64,000 nucleotides of DNA from Lutibacter litoralis. GTDB lineage: Bacteria; Bacteroidota; Bacteroidia; Flavobacteriales; Flavobacteriaceae. The stretch covers positions 97,958 to 161,957 of the forward strand of contig NZ_BMNS01000004.1 in the NCBI RefSeq assembly GCF_014646675.1. The letters run 5' to 3'. Made by a program: the position numbers and the translations under genes. Positions 53,607 to 62,542 of the stretch are shown here, piece by piece (the first letter of the stretch is position 1; each line of letters starts with the position of its first letter). The notes under the pieces were generated by a model, which worked only from the letters and a program-made list of their open reading frames with translations, searched no databases and was not told the DNA's origin.

Positions 53607-53650
53607 AAAAAGCTGTTTAGAAAGTTTTAAAACTTTTTAAACAGCTTTTT
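53607..53650 (-). terminator. Long hairpin after gldN
   Basis: AAAAAGCTGTTTA and TAAACAGCTTTTT form a 13-bp stem enclosing a second AAAGTTTT/AAAACTTT dyad, joined by a G-T pair, so almost the whole 44 nt is paired. It lies 19 bp after the gldN stop and probably ends the gldKLMN transcript, with symmetrical T-runs allowing function both ways. Confidence 0.8.
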
Positions 53651-53668
53651 ATTTTTTTTAGAAAAGTT

Positions 53669-54571
53669 TTAATAATTCCACATGTCTAACTCTTTATTTC
53701 TAATTTGTTCTTTAATCTTATTAGACTCAAGAACTTGAAATAAAGAATTCCCTTTTACATAGTCTGAAACATCTCTATCTCCAAATATATTTTCTTCTCG
53801 ATAGATAATAGAATTAAATCTTCTTGCATTAAGTATATGATCAAAAGAAATTGGGAATGCTGAATTTTTAGGATTGAAAACTTTCATGTCGTGCAGTAAA
53901 TTTCTTGCATCTGGAAACCAAACCCAAAATAATGGCAATTGCTCTGTAATATCAATATCCTCTCTACCCATAGTTTGCACGTCTGGTGCAATTGGAGCCA
54001 AAGCTAAAAGTCTATACTTTAATTCTCCTTGGCGTTTATCAAAATACCAAAGACCTTTAATTTTAAAACCTTCAATATCTTGAGAAGTTAAATTTATTTT
54101 ATCAATATATTCGTCAATATTAATTGCACCTGCATTTAATTCATCGAAACCGGCATCTGTAGTATCAACTCTAAATAATTTTCTATTTATTTCAGCTTTA
54201 GTCATTTTCGCCGTAAAATAGGAATCATCATAAACTTCGGTAATTTCATCATTTTTAATACCTCTAAGCAGCGTGTCAAACAAAGATCTTCTATCACCTG
54301 CAACAGTTGTGGTATCTACAGGATAATACAACGGTAAATTAATACGTTCGTTTAAATCAATATATTCCCAAACCACTTTAGACCATAAAATATCTCTATC
54401 ATCTACATATCCGTAATCTAGCGGTCTATCGTTATCTACAGCTTTTTGTTCAGCAGTTTTTTCTCCAATATCGGAAGGTCTTTTAGCATTTAAAAGATTA
54501 GATTGTGCAAATGTTGTTTGAAACAACATCAAAGCCAAAATTAAGATTCCAATATTTTTCTTATTCATCAT
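53669..54571 (-). CDS. gldN: Gliding motility / T9SS protein GldN
   Basis: 300 residues, signal peptide ends TTFAQS. GldN/PorN landmarks: DYGYVDDRDILWSKVVWEYIDLNER split around residue 60, DTLLRGIKND, WYFDKRQGELKYRLLALAPI and WVWFPDARNLLHDMKVFN. It forms the periplasmic ring with lipoprotein GldK in the type IX secretion system. Fourth gene of gldKLMN, 10 bp after gldM. Confidence 0.95.
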   Translation of the reverse strand: MMNKKNIGILILALMLFQTTFAQSNLLNAKRPSDIGEKTAEQKAVDNDRPLDYGYVDDRDILWSKVVWEYIDLNERINLPLYYPVDTTTVAGDRRSLFDTLLRGIKNDEITEVYDDSYFTAKMTKAEINRKLFRVDTTDAGFDELNAGAINIDEYIDKINLTSQDIEGFKIKGLWYFDKRQGELKYRLLALAPIAPDVQTMGREDIDITEQLPLFWVWFPDARNLLHDMKVFNPKNSAFPISFDHILNARRFNSIIYREENIFGDRDVSDYVKGNSLFQVLESNKIKEQIRNKELDMWNY

Positions 54572-54581
54572 TTATTACAAT

Positions 54582-56111
54582 TTATTGAATTTCAACACTT
54601 ACTGGTGAAGCATTTTTAATTTTATAACCACTGTTTCCTACTAACGAAGATTTTATATCAAATATTGTTACTATATCACCTCTTTTAGCCTTAGCTATTG
54701 CCTTTTTTGCAGCAGCATCCATTTTATTTCCTCTAACAACAACCGCACCTTGTCCAAGCACTTTAATTGTAAAACCAGTGGTGGCTAATTTTAAATCGAA
54801 ATCAAAATCTGGCAATTCTGCTCCTACAGTTGCATTTACCAAACTAGAATTAGGCATTACAACATGCCCTGATTCTTTTCTAATAGTTCCTTGGGGAGAA
54901 GGAATATCTTTAATTCTAAAATTTTGTGAAGAACTCACAGTTTGTCCATTTGGCAATGTTCCCGAAACTTTAATGGTCACTTCTCTTCCAGAAGCTGGTG
55001 TCATAGTATATTTTCCTGAACCGCCTGTTTTAGTTAAACCTGTAGCTGTTGCTCGTACTAAATTATCAGGAATTCCAGGAATAGAAATTGTCATTGGGTT
55101 TGGCACACCCCTATAAACAACATTCATTTTATCTGCTGAAATTACAGCACTATTTGGTTTAGGAATTACTGCATATGTACTATTTATTTCTATCTCAACT
55201 GGCTCACCATTTTCTATAAAAACAAATTTTCCTTTTACTTCACGTTCTCCAACTCCACCGGCAGGAAAATCTAAAACAGCTCCACCATCTTCAATTTTAG
55301 TGATTTTATTTCCATTAACTATAACTTCTGAAGGTTGTAATGAGGAATCATATCGGCCTAATACAATTTTTCCCTTAAAGTTTTCACCTTGAAAAAAAGC
55401 AGATTTTTCTGGAATTAAAATTGTTTTGTAATTAGACATAGAGACATCACTCTCTAATTGTCCTCCTAATAATGTGCTATAAATTTCAGATTCCGTGGTT
55501 TTAACATCCATTTGCATAGCTGTTAAATTAGTAACGGTAGATATTAAAGGAAAACCTTCATATCTATTGTTTAACCAAGGCTGCGTACCTATACCCTTTT
55601 TTTGATCTGAAGTATCGAATCGTTTATTTATTACAGCGCTTAACGGATTATTTTCTCCTAATAACCCTAAAATACTATTTTTATAACTATTTATTTGATT
55701 TAAAAATTCTTGACCTTCTTCTGTATATGAATCTTTTAAGAAGAAATGTTCATCTACAAGGTTAGACTGATCCATTGTTTCGTAATTTTTAGGATCTTCT
55801 AGACCATCTACCAAAAACGCTTTTTTTGTTTCTAAATACGTAGTAAAATCTTTAGAAAGTTTATTTACAGTAATGGCAGTTTTATATAAATCGGCATATT
55901 TTTCTGGCTGCTCTTGTGCCTTAGTTGATAAGTTACTAAGTGTTTGATTGTTTTTTTGCGTTGCTGTTGAATTGTTTTCAACAAGCTTTTCATTCATAAA
56001 ACCAAAAGCTGATAAAACTTCTTTAGACATATTCATTGCTAACATTGCAATAAAAACTAAATACATTAAGTTTATCATCTTTTGCCTTGGTGATAATTTA
56101 CCTGAAGCCAT
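54582..56111 (-). CDS. gldM: Gliding motility / T9SS motor protein GldM
   Basis: 509 residues, normal for GldM. KLSPRQKMINLMYLVFIAML is the single N-terminal transmembrane helix; a helical D1 (about 40-220) precedes beta-rich periplasmic domains D2-D4 (GYKIKNASPVSVEIQ at the end). With GldL it forms the proton-driven rotary motor of T9SS and gliding, reaching GldKN in the periplasm. 48 bp after gldL. Confidence 0.96.
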   Translation of the reverse strand: MASGKLSPRQKMINLMYLVFIAMLAMNMSKEVLSAFGFMNEKLVENNSTATQKNNQTLSNLSTKAQEQPEKYADLYKTAITVNKLSKDFTTYLETKKAFLVDGLEDPKNYETMDQSNLVDEHFFLKDSYTEEGQEFLNQINSYKNSILGLLGENNPLSAVINKRFDTSDQKKGIGTQPWLNNRYEGFPLISTVTNLTAMQMDVKTTESEIYSTLLGGQLESDVSMSNYKTILIPEKSAFFQGENFKGKIVLGRYDSSLQPSEVIVNGNKITKIEDGGAVLDFPAGGVGEREVKGKFVFIENGEPVEIEINSTYAVIPKPNSAVISADKMNVVYRGVPNPMTISIPGIPDNLVRATATGLTKTGGSGKYTMTPASGREVTIKVSGTLPNGQTVSSSQNFRIKDIPSPQGTIRKESGHVVMPNSSLVNATVGAELPDFDFDLKLATTGFTIKVLGQGAVVVRGNKMDAAAKKAIAKAKRGDIVTIFDIKSSLVGNSGYKIKNASPVSVEIQ

Positions 56112-56159
56112 TTTAATTAGTTTTTTTGATTAATAATTTATTTAATAATAAACAACTAA

Positions 56160-56801
56160 TTATTTATTAGACATTGCAGATAACATACCTCCATATACAC
56201 CATTTAATGATGATAAATTAGTAGCTAAAGATTCCATTTGTTCTTTTAATTTCCCAGCATTTACAGCAACTTGTTCGTTTATTTCAGCTTGTCTGCTAGT
56301 GCTATCTAATTGCACTTTATATAAACTATTTAAAGATTCCATTTGTGCCGCAGCTAAAGATAATTGCTCGCTATATTTGGTAGTTGCAGCAATTGAATCT
56401 ACTGTTGGTGCAATATTTTCTGCAGCTCCTTTGAAGTTTTGAATACTTTCTCCTAAACTTTTCATTAATCCAGCATCTAACTTTGCATCTCTTAACATAT
56501 CATCTAATTTTTGAGATAATAAACTTTGAGCCTCTTTAGCTTCAGCTTTATCTTTATCTCTTAATCTTCCATCTGCTAATTCTGGATATACTAAAGACCA
56601 ATCTAAATCATCATCTACAGGTTCAAAAGCCGATATTGCAAAAATAATTGCTTCTGTAATTAAACCAATAGCTAACATTACATTCCCCGTAAGAAAACCA
56701 ATACTATAATGTGTTAACTTAAAAAGCGCACCAATAATAACAATTGATGCACCAAGGCCATAGGCCATATTAAAGATTTTTTTTGTATTTTTCTGTGCCA
56801 T
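56160..56801 (-). CDS. gldL: Gliding motility / T9SS motor protein GldL
   Basis: 213 residues. Two transmembrane helices at about 12-35 and 39-60: GLGASIVIIGALFKLTHYSI and MLAIGLITEAIIFAISAFEP, the second with the conserved membrane Glu that carries protons in the GldLM motor. The cytoplasmic part is helical coiled coil. Inner-membrane stator of the T9SS motor, 35 bp after gldK. Confidence 0.96.
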   Translation of the reverse strand: MAQKNTKKIFNMAYGLGASIVIIGALFKLTHYSIGFLTGNVMLAIGLITEAIIFAISAFEPVDDDLDWSLVYPELADGRLRDKDKAEAKEAQSLLSQKLDDMLRDAKLDAGLMKSLGESIQNFKGAAENIAPTVDSIAATTKYSEQLSLAAAQMESLNSLYKVQLDSTSRQAEINEQVAVNAGKLKEQMESLATNLSSLNGVYGGMLSAMSNK

Positions 56802-56836
56802 AATTCTGATTTTTTTTTGTTTATATGTTTGTTGAT

Positions 56837-58198
56837 TTAATTTCCGCTAATATCAGTTCCTAAAAAGTCTTGTACAGTTCTAAAGCCAATATAACTTCTG
56901 GCTGAATCAGCATATTCGTAATCTCTAGTACTTACTTCTAAAAAATACGCAACATCTTTCCAAGAACCTCCTCTAATTACTTTTCTATGGTTTTCATCAA
57001 TCTCTACATTAGGATTCATTGTAGAACCTATATAATAAGATGCTTCACTATAAGAAGTATTTGTCCATTCTGCAACATTTCCAGACATATTATAAAGTCC
57101 ATAATCGTTTGGCGGGTATGATTTTGCTTCAACGGTATACAAGGCACCATCAACAGCATAATTACCCCTAATAGGTTTAAAGTTTGCTAAAAAACAACCT
57201 CTATCTGTTGTTAAATAAGGATTACCCCACGGGTACGTAGCGTTTTCAAGCCCCCCTCTAGCTGCATATTCCCATTCTGCTTCTGTAGCTAGTCTAAATT
57301 GAGGTACTTGTGTTGGATTTCTTTTTGCATTTAAATAATCGTTTTTCTTTTTTGTTCTCCATTTACAAAATGCTTTTGACTGCATCCAGGAAACTCCTAC
57401 CACAGGATAATCATTATATGCTTGATGATAAAAATAATCTTGATGCATTGGATCGTTATACGAATATTTAAAATCACGTACCCAAACAGTAGTATCTGGA
57501 TACACATTTACTGTTTCTTGTTTTATAAAATCTCTTCTATTTCCTTTGTTTCTAGCTGCTGCTTCCTGATCTAGCCAATAATAGGTGAACTTTAATTTAT
57601 CTACATTTAACATTCTTCTTCCTTCAAAACTATCTTCAATAGGAGTTAAAATAGAATCAATCATAACTTCGGCATATTCTTCACTTGGAAATTCATGAAC
57701 ATTCCAAATAATTTCTGAATCCCAATTCAACATTTTACCTTGAGTTGGAGAGTTTAAATCTCCTAAACTACCATAGGTTTTCATCATATATTTTTGATAT
57801 GGAGACATATCAGTAGAGTCAATATTTAAAAACATATATTCTTCTAATACTGGTTCTCCATCAAAAGACATAAGTTCTGAAAATAAGGCAAGTTCTGTTC
57901 TAACAATGGAGTCTCTTACCCAATGTACAAATTCTTTATATTCACTGTTTGTTATTTCTGTTTCATCCATGTAGTAAGGACGCACAGTTACAGTTCTGGC
58001 TGGGGAATTAAGTGAACCTGCAACATCTTCACTTTGCTTACCCATTGTAAAAGATCCACCAGGGATTAGTGTCATACCTAATGGTCTCTCAGAATGCCAA
58101 TTATTTGAAGACTTAACTCCAACTAACTCTCCTTGATCATTTGAACCACAACTGACTATCACCAATGCTAGCAAAATATACAATGATATTCTCTTCAT
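56837..58198 (-). CDS. gldK: Gliding motility / T9SS lipoprotein GldK
   Basis: 453 residues, SPII signal (VIVSC, Cys about 17). FGE-sulfatase-like fold: MTLIPGGSFTMGKQSEDV, YYMDETEITNSEYKEFV, PVVGVSWMQSKAFCKW, RLATEAEWEYAARGG, GLYNMSGNVAEWTN and KVIRGGSWKD. Forms the outer-membrane-linked ring with GldN. First gene of the cluster and preceded by a promoter box at 58222. Confidence 0.96.
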   Translation of the reverse strand: MKRISLYILLALVIVSCGSNDQGELVGVKSSNNWHSERPLGMTLIPGGSFTMGKQSEDVAGSLNSPARTVTVRPYYMDETEITNSEYKEFVHWVRDSIVRTELALFSELMSFDGEPVLEEYMFLNIDSTDMSPYQKYMMKTYGSLGDLNSPTQGKMLNWDSEIIWNVHEFPSEEYAEVMIDSILTPIEDSFEGRRMLNVDKLKFTYYWLDQEAAARNKGNRRDFIKQETVNVYPDTTVWVRDFKYSYNDPMHQDYFYHQAYNDYPVVGVSWMQSKAFCKWRTKKKNDYLNAKRNPTQVPQFRLATEAEWEYAARGGLENATYPWGNPYLTTDRGCFLANFKPIRGNYAVDGALYTVEAKSYPPNDYGLYNMSGNVAEWTNTSYSEASYYIGSTMNPNVEIDENHRKVIRGGSWKDVAYFLEVSTRDYEYADSARSYIGFRTVQDFLGTDISGN

Positions 58199-58221
58199 AT
58201 TAATTTATAATTCTTTTAGGC

Positions 58222-58253
58222 AAACGTATTACTAATTAATTTAAAATACAATA
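58222..58253 (-). promoter_or_regulatory. gldKLMN promoter (TACGTTTG -7 box, weak -33)
   Basis: TACGTTTG on the minus strand at 58222-58229 is a full TAnnTTTG match, 24 bp upstream of the gldK ATG, with an ATTG about 20 bp further upstream as the -33 candidate. Confidence 0.6.
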
Positions 58254-58310
58254 TTTAACATAAACTGTTTAAAACTAAAAAATATTGATTTTAGTATTTA
58301 AAATATTCCT

Positions 58311-59471
58311 TTAATTTAATTTTTTAAATGTTTGCATCCATCTTTCAGGAATTTCTTGGTTACTTGCACTTATATAATCTTGATATGTACAAGGTATTAA
58401 CGCATGTCTTTTAAATTTATTATTATTACTTATTTCTATTTCCATCCACCATCTTCCGCTTTTATGACTTTTATAAAAATTTAGCACTTCATCTTCAATT
58501 GGAACAATAAACTTTTTATACTGATCCTTTAATCCAAATGGATAGTCATTTGCTCTAAAATTAACACCTTCAATAAAATACCAAATCATTTGAGAGATTA
58601 ATTGAGCAGTCTGATTTTTAGTATCTAAAATTGGATTGTATTCGTAAATACCGAATGATGAAACTTTATCACTAATTCCCGCATACCTTGCAATAGCACA
58701 AATATCAACTCCTGAAAGCCCATTTGGACATGCATTCTTATTTCCTGGAGCATCTGCATTTTTAATAGACGACATATCTATACTAACAATATCTGCATCT
58801 CTTAAAATTGGTTCAACTATTTGAATTTCATTCAAAACTTCACCCAACCTAACCGCATCAAAGTATAAACTTTCTAGTAAATCAATTTCTTCTTGTGAGT
58901 TAAAATAGGTTTGATATCCAATATTGCAAAAATTAAATAAATTATTTGGTGGATTCATAACAACCTTACTCAAATAGGATTGAGAATTCAAATCATCTTC
59001 TATAGAACCTAAATCAAATTTACTATCTACTGCTACAATATTAACAGTTTGTTCTAAAGTATCGTAAGCCCTGTAATTTGCATATGTAAGCTCTTGTCCT
59101 CCTCCAATAATTATAGGTATAATTTTATTTTTGATTAAATAACTTACAAGTGTATTAACCGCAAAATAAGTGTCTTCAATGGTATTTCCCTGTTGAATAT
59201 CTCCTAAATCTGCAACATTTATTGGCCAATTTCCAGGATACAATTTGTACAATTCTTTTCTTAACTCACTTAAATTTGTACCTGTTCCATTATTATCAAC
59301 AGCACCACGCCCCTCTAAAACTCCAATTATTGCAATTTTTGTAGTTGTTAAGTCTGGGAAATTATCTTTATTAGCATATATCTTAATACATTGCCCAAAT
59401 GAACTATCATTTTGCATGCTTGCATACGCTACTAATGTATTATCTACGGGTTTAAGATAATCGAAATTCAT
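58311..59471 (-). CDS. Arginase-fold protein (formimidoylglutamase-like) with degenerate metal site
   Basis: 386 residues. The fold of the arginase/agmatinase/formiminoglutamase family is recognisable: VLEGRGAVDNNGTG, PIIIGGGQELTYANYRAYD, VAVDSKFDLGSIEDD, GYQTYF and VSIDMSSIKNADAPGNKN. Three of the six usual Mn ligands are changed: the His of GGGHE/GGDHS is Gln126, the His of DAHxD is Lys151, and the second Asp of DxD is Ser234. Asp149, Asp153 and Asp232 remain. It may be catalytically inert or use a different chemistry. Located between topA and gldK in the same direction, with its own 112-bp gap to gldK. No histidine-utilisation genes are nearby. Confidence 0.85.
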   Translation of the reverse strand: MNFDYLKPVDNTLVAYASMQNDSSFGQCIKIYANKDNFPDLTTTKIAIIGVLEGRGAVDNNGTGTNLSELRKELYKLYPGNWPINVADLGDIQQGNTIEDTYFAVNTLVSYLIKNKIIPIIIGGGQELTYANYRAYDTLEQTVNIVAVDSKFDLGSIEDDLNSQSYLSKVVMNPPNNLFNFCNIGYQTYFNSQEEIDLLESLYFDAVRLGEVLNEIQIVEPILRDADIVSIDMSSIKNADAPGNKNACPNGLSGVDICAIARYAGISDKVSSFGIYEYNPILDTKNQTAQLISQMIWYFIEGVNFRANDYPFGLKDQYKKFIVPIEDEVLNFYKSHKSGRWWMEIEISNNNKFKRHALIPCTYQDYISASNQEIPERWMQTFKKLN

Positions 59472-59516
59472 TTTTAGGGGTTAAGTAGTATAATTGTTGG
59501 CAATATACTAAAAAAA

Positions 59517-62015
59517 TTATTTTTTCGTTGTTTTTCTTTTAGTTGTTTTCTTTTTTGGAGCTTTCTTTTTTGGAGCCTTCTTTTCTATTATATCTTTTAC
59601 CTCTTCTAGTGTTAGCTTAGTAGCATCTACCGTTTTTGGCAATTCAATTTTAATTTTTCCTTTTAAAATATTTGATCTTCCCCAACGTGCTTTTTCAACT
59701 CTAATACCTTCTTCTTCCCAATTATGAAGCACTTTTTCTATTTCTTTTCTCTTTTTATCTTCAATTAATTCTTCAAGATTTACCTGAGTTAAATTATCAA
59801 AATCGTATTTTTTATTAACATTGATAAACATATTGTTCCATTTTATAAAAGGACCAAATCTACCTACACCTTTTTGAATTGGTAAATTTTCATAAGTACC
59901 AATTGGTGCATCTGCTTTTTGTTTTTCCTGAATTAATTCAATGGCTCTGTTAATATCTACTGACATAGGGTTTTCGTCTCTTGGAATTGAGACAAACATA
60001 GTGTCAAATTTAATATAAGGACCAAAACGACCATTAGCAACAATTACATCATTACCTTCATAACCTCCAATTTTCTTAGGAAGCTTAAACAAATCCATTG
60101 CTTCTTCATAGGTTATAGAAGTTAAGGTTTGATCTGGTTGTAAACTTGCAAATTTTGGTTTTTCTTCGTCTGTAGCTTCCCCAATTTGTACCATAGCTCC
60201 AAACCTACCCAAACGGGCATATACATTTTTACCGCTTTCTGGGTCTATTCCTAATAATCGCTCTCCTTTTGCTCTATCGGCATTTGCAGCAACATCTTCA
60301 ACTATTGGATGAAATTTTTTGTAAAAATCTTTTATCATAGAAATCCAATCTTCCTTTCCTTCGGCAATAGCATCAAATTCAGACTCTACTTTTGCTGTAA
60401 AACCAAAATCCAAAATATTTGAGAAATTTTCTACTAAAAAGTCATTTACAATATTACCTATATCTGTTGGAACTAATTTCCCTTTATCTGAACCTACTTT
60501 TTCAGTTAAAACTTTAGAAACTACTTTCCCTTTGGTTAATTTTATTTGTGTATAATCTCTGTCAACACCATCAATTGTACCTTTTTCTACATATTCTCTA
60601 CGCTGAATTGTTGAAATTGTTGGTGCATATGTGGAAGGACGTCCAATTCCTAATTCTTCTAATCTTTTTACCAAAGCAGCTTCTGTAAATCTATAAGGCG
60701 GTCTTGAATATCTTTCGGTTGCAACAATATTTTTATTGATTAAAGTATCTCCTGTTGTTAAATTAGGAAGCATTCCTTCTTGTTCTTCATCTTCATTATC
60801 TGTACCTTCTAAATACACTTTTAAGAAACCTTCAAACTTTATCATTTCACCATTTGCAGTAAAAATAGTATTGTTATTCGAGTTTGAAATTTTAACATTG
60901 GTACGTTCTAATTGTGCATCACTCATTTGTGAAGCAATGGTCCGTTTCCAAATTAAATCGTACAATCTATCTTGATCGTAATCAACAGAAACCGACTGCT
61001 GACTCATATTTGTAGGTCTTATAGCTTCGTGTGCTTCTTGCGCGCCTTTAGATTTAGTACTGAAATTTCTTGGTTTACTATATGCTTCACCGTACGATGA
61101 AATTATTTCTTCTTTTGCTTCATTTTTAGCATCATTAGATAGGTTTACACTATCTGTTCTCATATAGGTAATTAAACCTGCTTCATATAAACGTTGCGCA
61201 ATCATCATTGTTTTTGCAACGGGAAAATATAATTTTCTAGAAGCTTCTTGTTGTAATGTTGAAGTTGTAAATGGTGCTGCTGGAGATTTTTTCGCAGGTT
61301 TTTTTTGTAAATCTTCAACCTTGAAATTTGCACCAATACACGAATTTAAAAATGCTTCTGCAGCTTCTTTTGTGTCAAAATTCTTTGGCAAATTAGCTTT
61401 AAACTTTTTACCTTCTAAATTAGTGAATTCTGCAACCACTTTATAGGAAGCTACCGGAGTGAAATTTGTTATTTCACGCTCTCTTTCCACTATTAATCGA
61501 ACAGCAACTGATTGCACTCTACCAGCAGACAATCCTCCTTTTATTTTTCTCCATAAAACTGGTGATAATTCATATCCTACCAACCTGTCTAATACTCTGC
61601 GCGCTTGTTGTGCATTTACTAAATTGTAATCTATACTTCTTGGATTTTCAGCAGCCTTTAAAATAGCCTTTTGTGTAATCTCATGAAAAACAATACGTTT
61701 TGTTGTAGCATCTTTTAATTTTAGCTGCTCAAATAAATGCCAAGCAATTGCCTCTCCCTCGCGATCCTCATCCGAAGCCAACCAAACAGTATCTGCTTTT
61801 TTAGCTAAACTTTTTAATTTTTTTACAATAGCTTTCTTATCTGAAGAAACTACATAATTTGGCATAAAATCTCCATCTACGTTTATTCCTATTTCCTTAG
61901 AGGGTAAATCTGCAATATGCCCAAAACTAGATTCAACTTGAAAATCTTTTCCTAAAAATTTTTCAATTGTTTTTGCTTTTGCAGGTGACTCTACTATTAC
62001 CAAATTTTTTGCCAT
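59517..62015 (-). CDS. topA: DNA topoisomerase I
   Basis: 832 residues. Type IA topoisomerase: Toprim VESPAKAKTIEKFLG and ASDEDREGEAIAWHL, active site GLITYMRTDSVNLS with the nucleophilic Tyr, GRPSTYAPTISTIQ, and C-terminal Toprim_C repeats (GRFGPYIKF, GRFGPFIKW). Ends in a Lys-rich tail built of APKKK and TKRKTTKK units. The zinc ribbons of the E. coli enzyme are replaced by Toprim_C_rpt units as usual in Bacteroidota. Relaxes negative supercoils. Confidence 0.97.
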   Translation of the reverse strand: MAKNLVIVESPAKAKTIEKFLGKDFQVESSFGHIADLPSKEIGINVDGDFMPNYVVSSDKKAIVKKLKSLAKKADTVWLASDEDREGEAIAWHLFEQLKLKDATTKRIVFHEITQKAILKAAENPRSIDYNLVNAQQARRVLDRLVGYELSPVLWRKIKGGLSAGRVQSVAVRLIVEREREITNFTPVASYKVVAEFTNLEGKKFKANLPKNFDTKEAAEAFLNSCIGANFKVEDLQKKPAKKSPAAPFTTSTLQQEASRKLYFPVAKTMMIAQRLYEAGLITYMRTDSVNLSNDAKNEAKEEIISSYGEAYSKPRNFSTKSKGAQEAHEAIRPTNMSQQSVSVDYDQDRLYDLIWKRTIASQMSDAQLERTNVKISNSNNNTIFTANGEMIKFEGFLKVYLEGTDNEDEEQEGMLPNLTTGDTLINKNIVATERYSRPPYRFTEAALVKRLEELGIGRPSTYAPTISTIQRREYVEKGTIDGVDRDYTQIKLTKGKVVSKVLTEKVGSDKGKLVPTDIGNIVNDFLVENFSNILDFGFTAKVESEFDAIAEGKEDWISMIKDFYKKFHPIVEDVAANADRAKGERLLGIDPESGKNVYARLGRFGAMVQIGEATDEEKPKFASLQPDQTLTSITYEEAMDLFKLPKKIGGYEGNDVIVANGRFGPYIKFDTMFVSIPRDENPMSVDINRAIELIQEKQKADAPIGTYENLPIQKGVGRFGPFIKWNNMFINVNKKYDFDNLTQVNLEELIEDKKRKEIEKVLHNWEEEGIRVEKARWGRSNILKGKIKIELPKTVDATKLTLEEVKDIIEKKAPKKKAPKKKTTKRKTTKK

Positions 62016-62072
62016 AAATCTTTTCTTTTTTCATAAAAAACACCTTGAATATATTTAGGCGCTTTTGGTTTG

Positions 62073-62105
62073 CAAATGTATATAAGATTTTTAATACTTA
62101 TCAAA
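62073..62105 (-). promoter_or_regulatory. topA promoter (TTTG-N21-TACATTTG)
   Basis: On the minus strand TTTG (62102-62105), 21 nt, and TACATTTG (62073-62080) match the TTTG/TAnnTTTG consensus. It is 58 bp upstream of the topA ATG and is the best two-part promoter seen in the window. Confidence 0.7.
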
Positions 62106-62122
62106 AACTATTTGCTAAAAAT

Positions 62123-62151
62123 AAAAAAAACAGGCTATATAGCCTGTTTTT
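62123..62151 (-). terminator. Hairpin terminator downstream of the gene remnant
   Basis: CAGGCTA/TAGCCTG, extended by flanking A/T pairs to an AACAGG...CCTGTT stem, is followed on the minus strand by a T-rich tract. It lies 17 bp after the stop codon of the remnant at 62168 and shields topA from it. Confidence 0.75.
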
Positions 62152-62167
62152 ACTAGAAAAACTATTT

Positions 62168-62335
62168 TTAATTTAAATGATATTCACTCAATAAACTAAG
62201 CCCATTATCCGAATAATTATATTGAAACGACGTATTATCACCAATTAACCATAAATTATTTTGCATTAGAACTACATCAAAAGCGGTTATGTTTTTAAAT
62301 GTATTTAGCAATTCTAAATCTTCAATTTTTGTTTT
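62168..62335 (-). pseudogene. C-terminal remnant of a lost gene (LVIVD-repeat lipoprotein-like)
   Basis: On the minus strand a frame of about 55 codons, opening after a TAA and with no plausible start, reads NITAFDVVLMQNNLWLIGDN, then TSFQYNYSDNGLSLLS and a stop at 62168. The fragment looks like the last strands of LVIVD-repeat beta-propeller lipoproteins of Bacteroidota (from memory, tentative). It still has its terminator downstream, but no gene upstream, so the 5' part was deleted. The 62016-62542 gap contains only this, the topA and miaB promoters and the hairpin. Confidence 0.55.
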
Positions 62336-62484
62336 ATTTTATCACTGTTTCAAAGTGTGTATTACTAATACCTTTAAAAATATTAAAACGCTACATTAGG
62401 TATTAATATTTAATTCTTAACCAATTAACAAAATTACTTTAAATATTAGAGCTGAAAAGCCATTTAAACAGTTTGTTAAAGTTC

Positions 62485-62525
62485 TGCCAATATGTCATAT
62501 TTTTAGAAAATTGGTTATATCTTTG
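62485..62525 (+). promoter_or_regulatory. miaB promoter with TGCCA-N3-TGTCA element
   Basis: TATCTTTG at 62518-62525 is a full -7 match 17 bp before the ATG. Twenty bp upstream lies TGCCA (62485) and TGTCA (62493), two TGnCA half-sites with an 8-bp period, covering the -33 position. Confidence 0.55.
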
Positions 62526-62542
62526 TAATCCAATAAAAAGAT

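Noticed and set aside
58311..59471. Calling this gene hutG (functional formimidoylglutamase)
   Set aside because: Three Mn ligands are substituted and there are no other histidine-degradation genes near.
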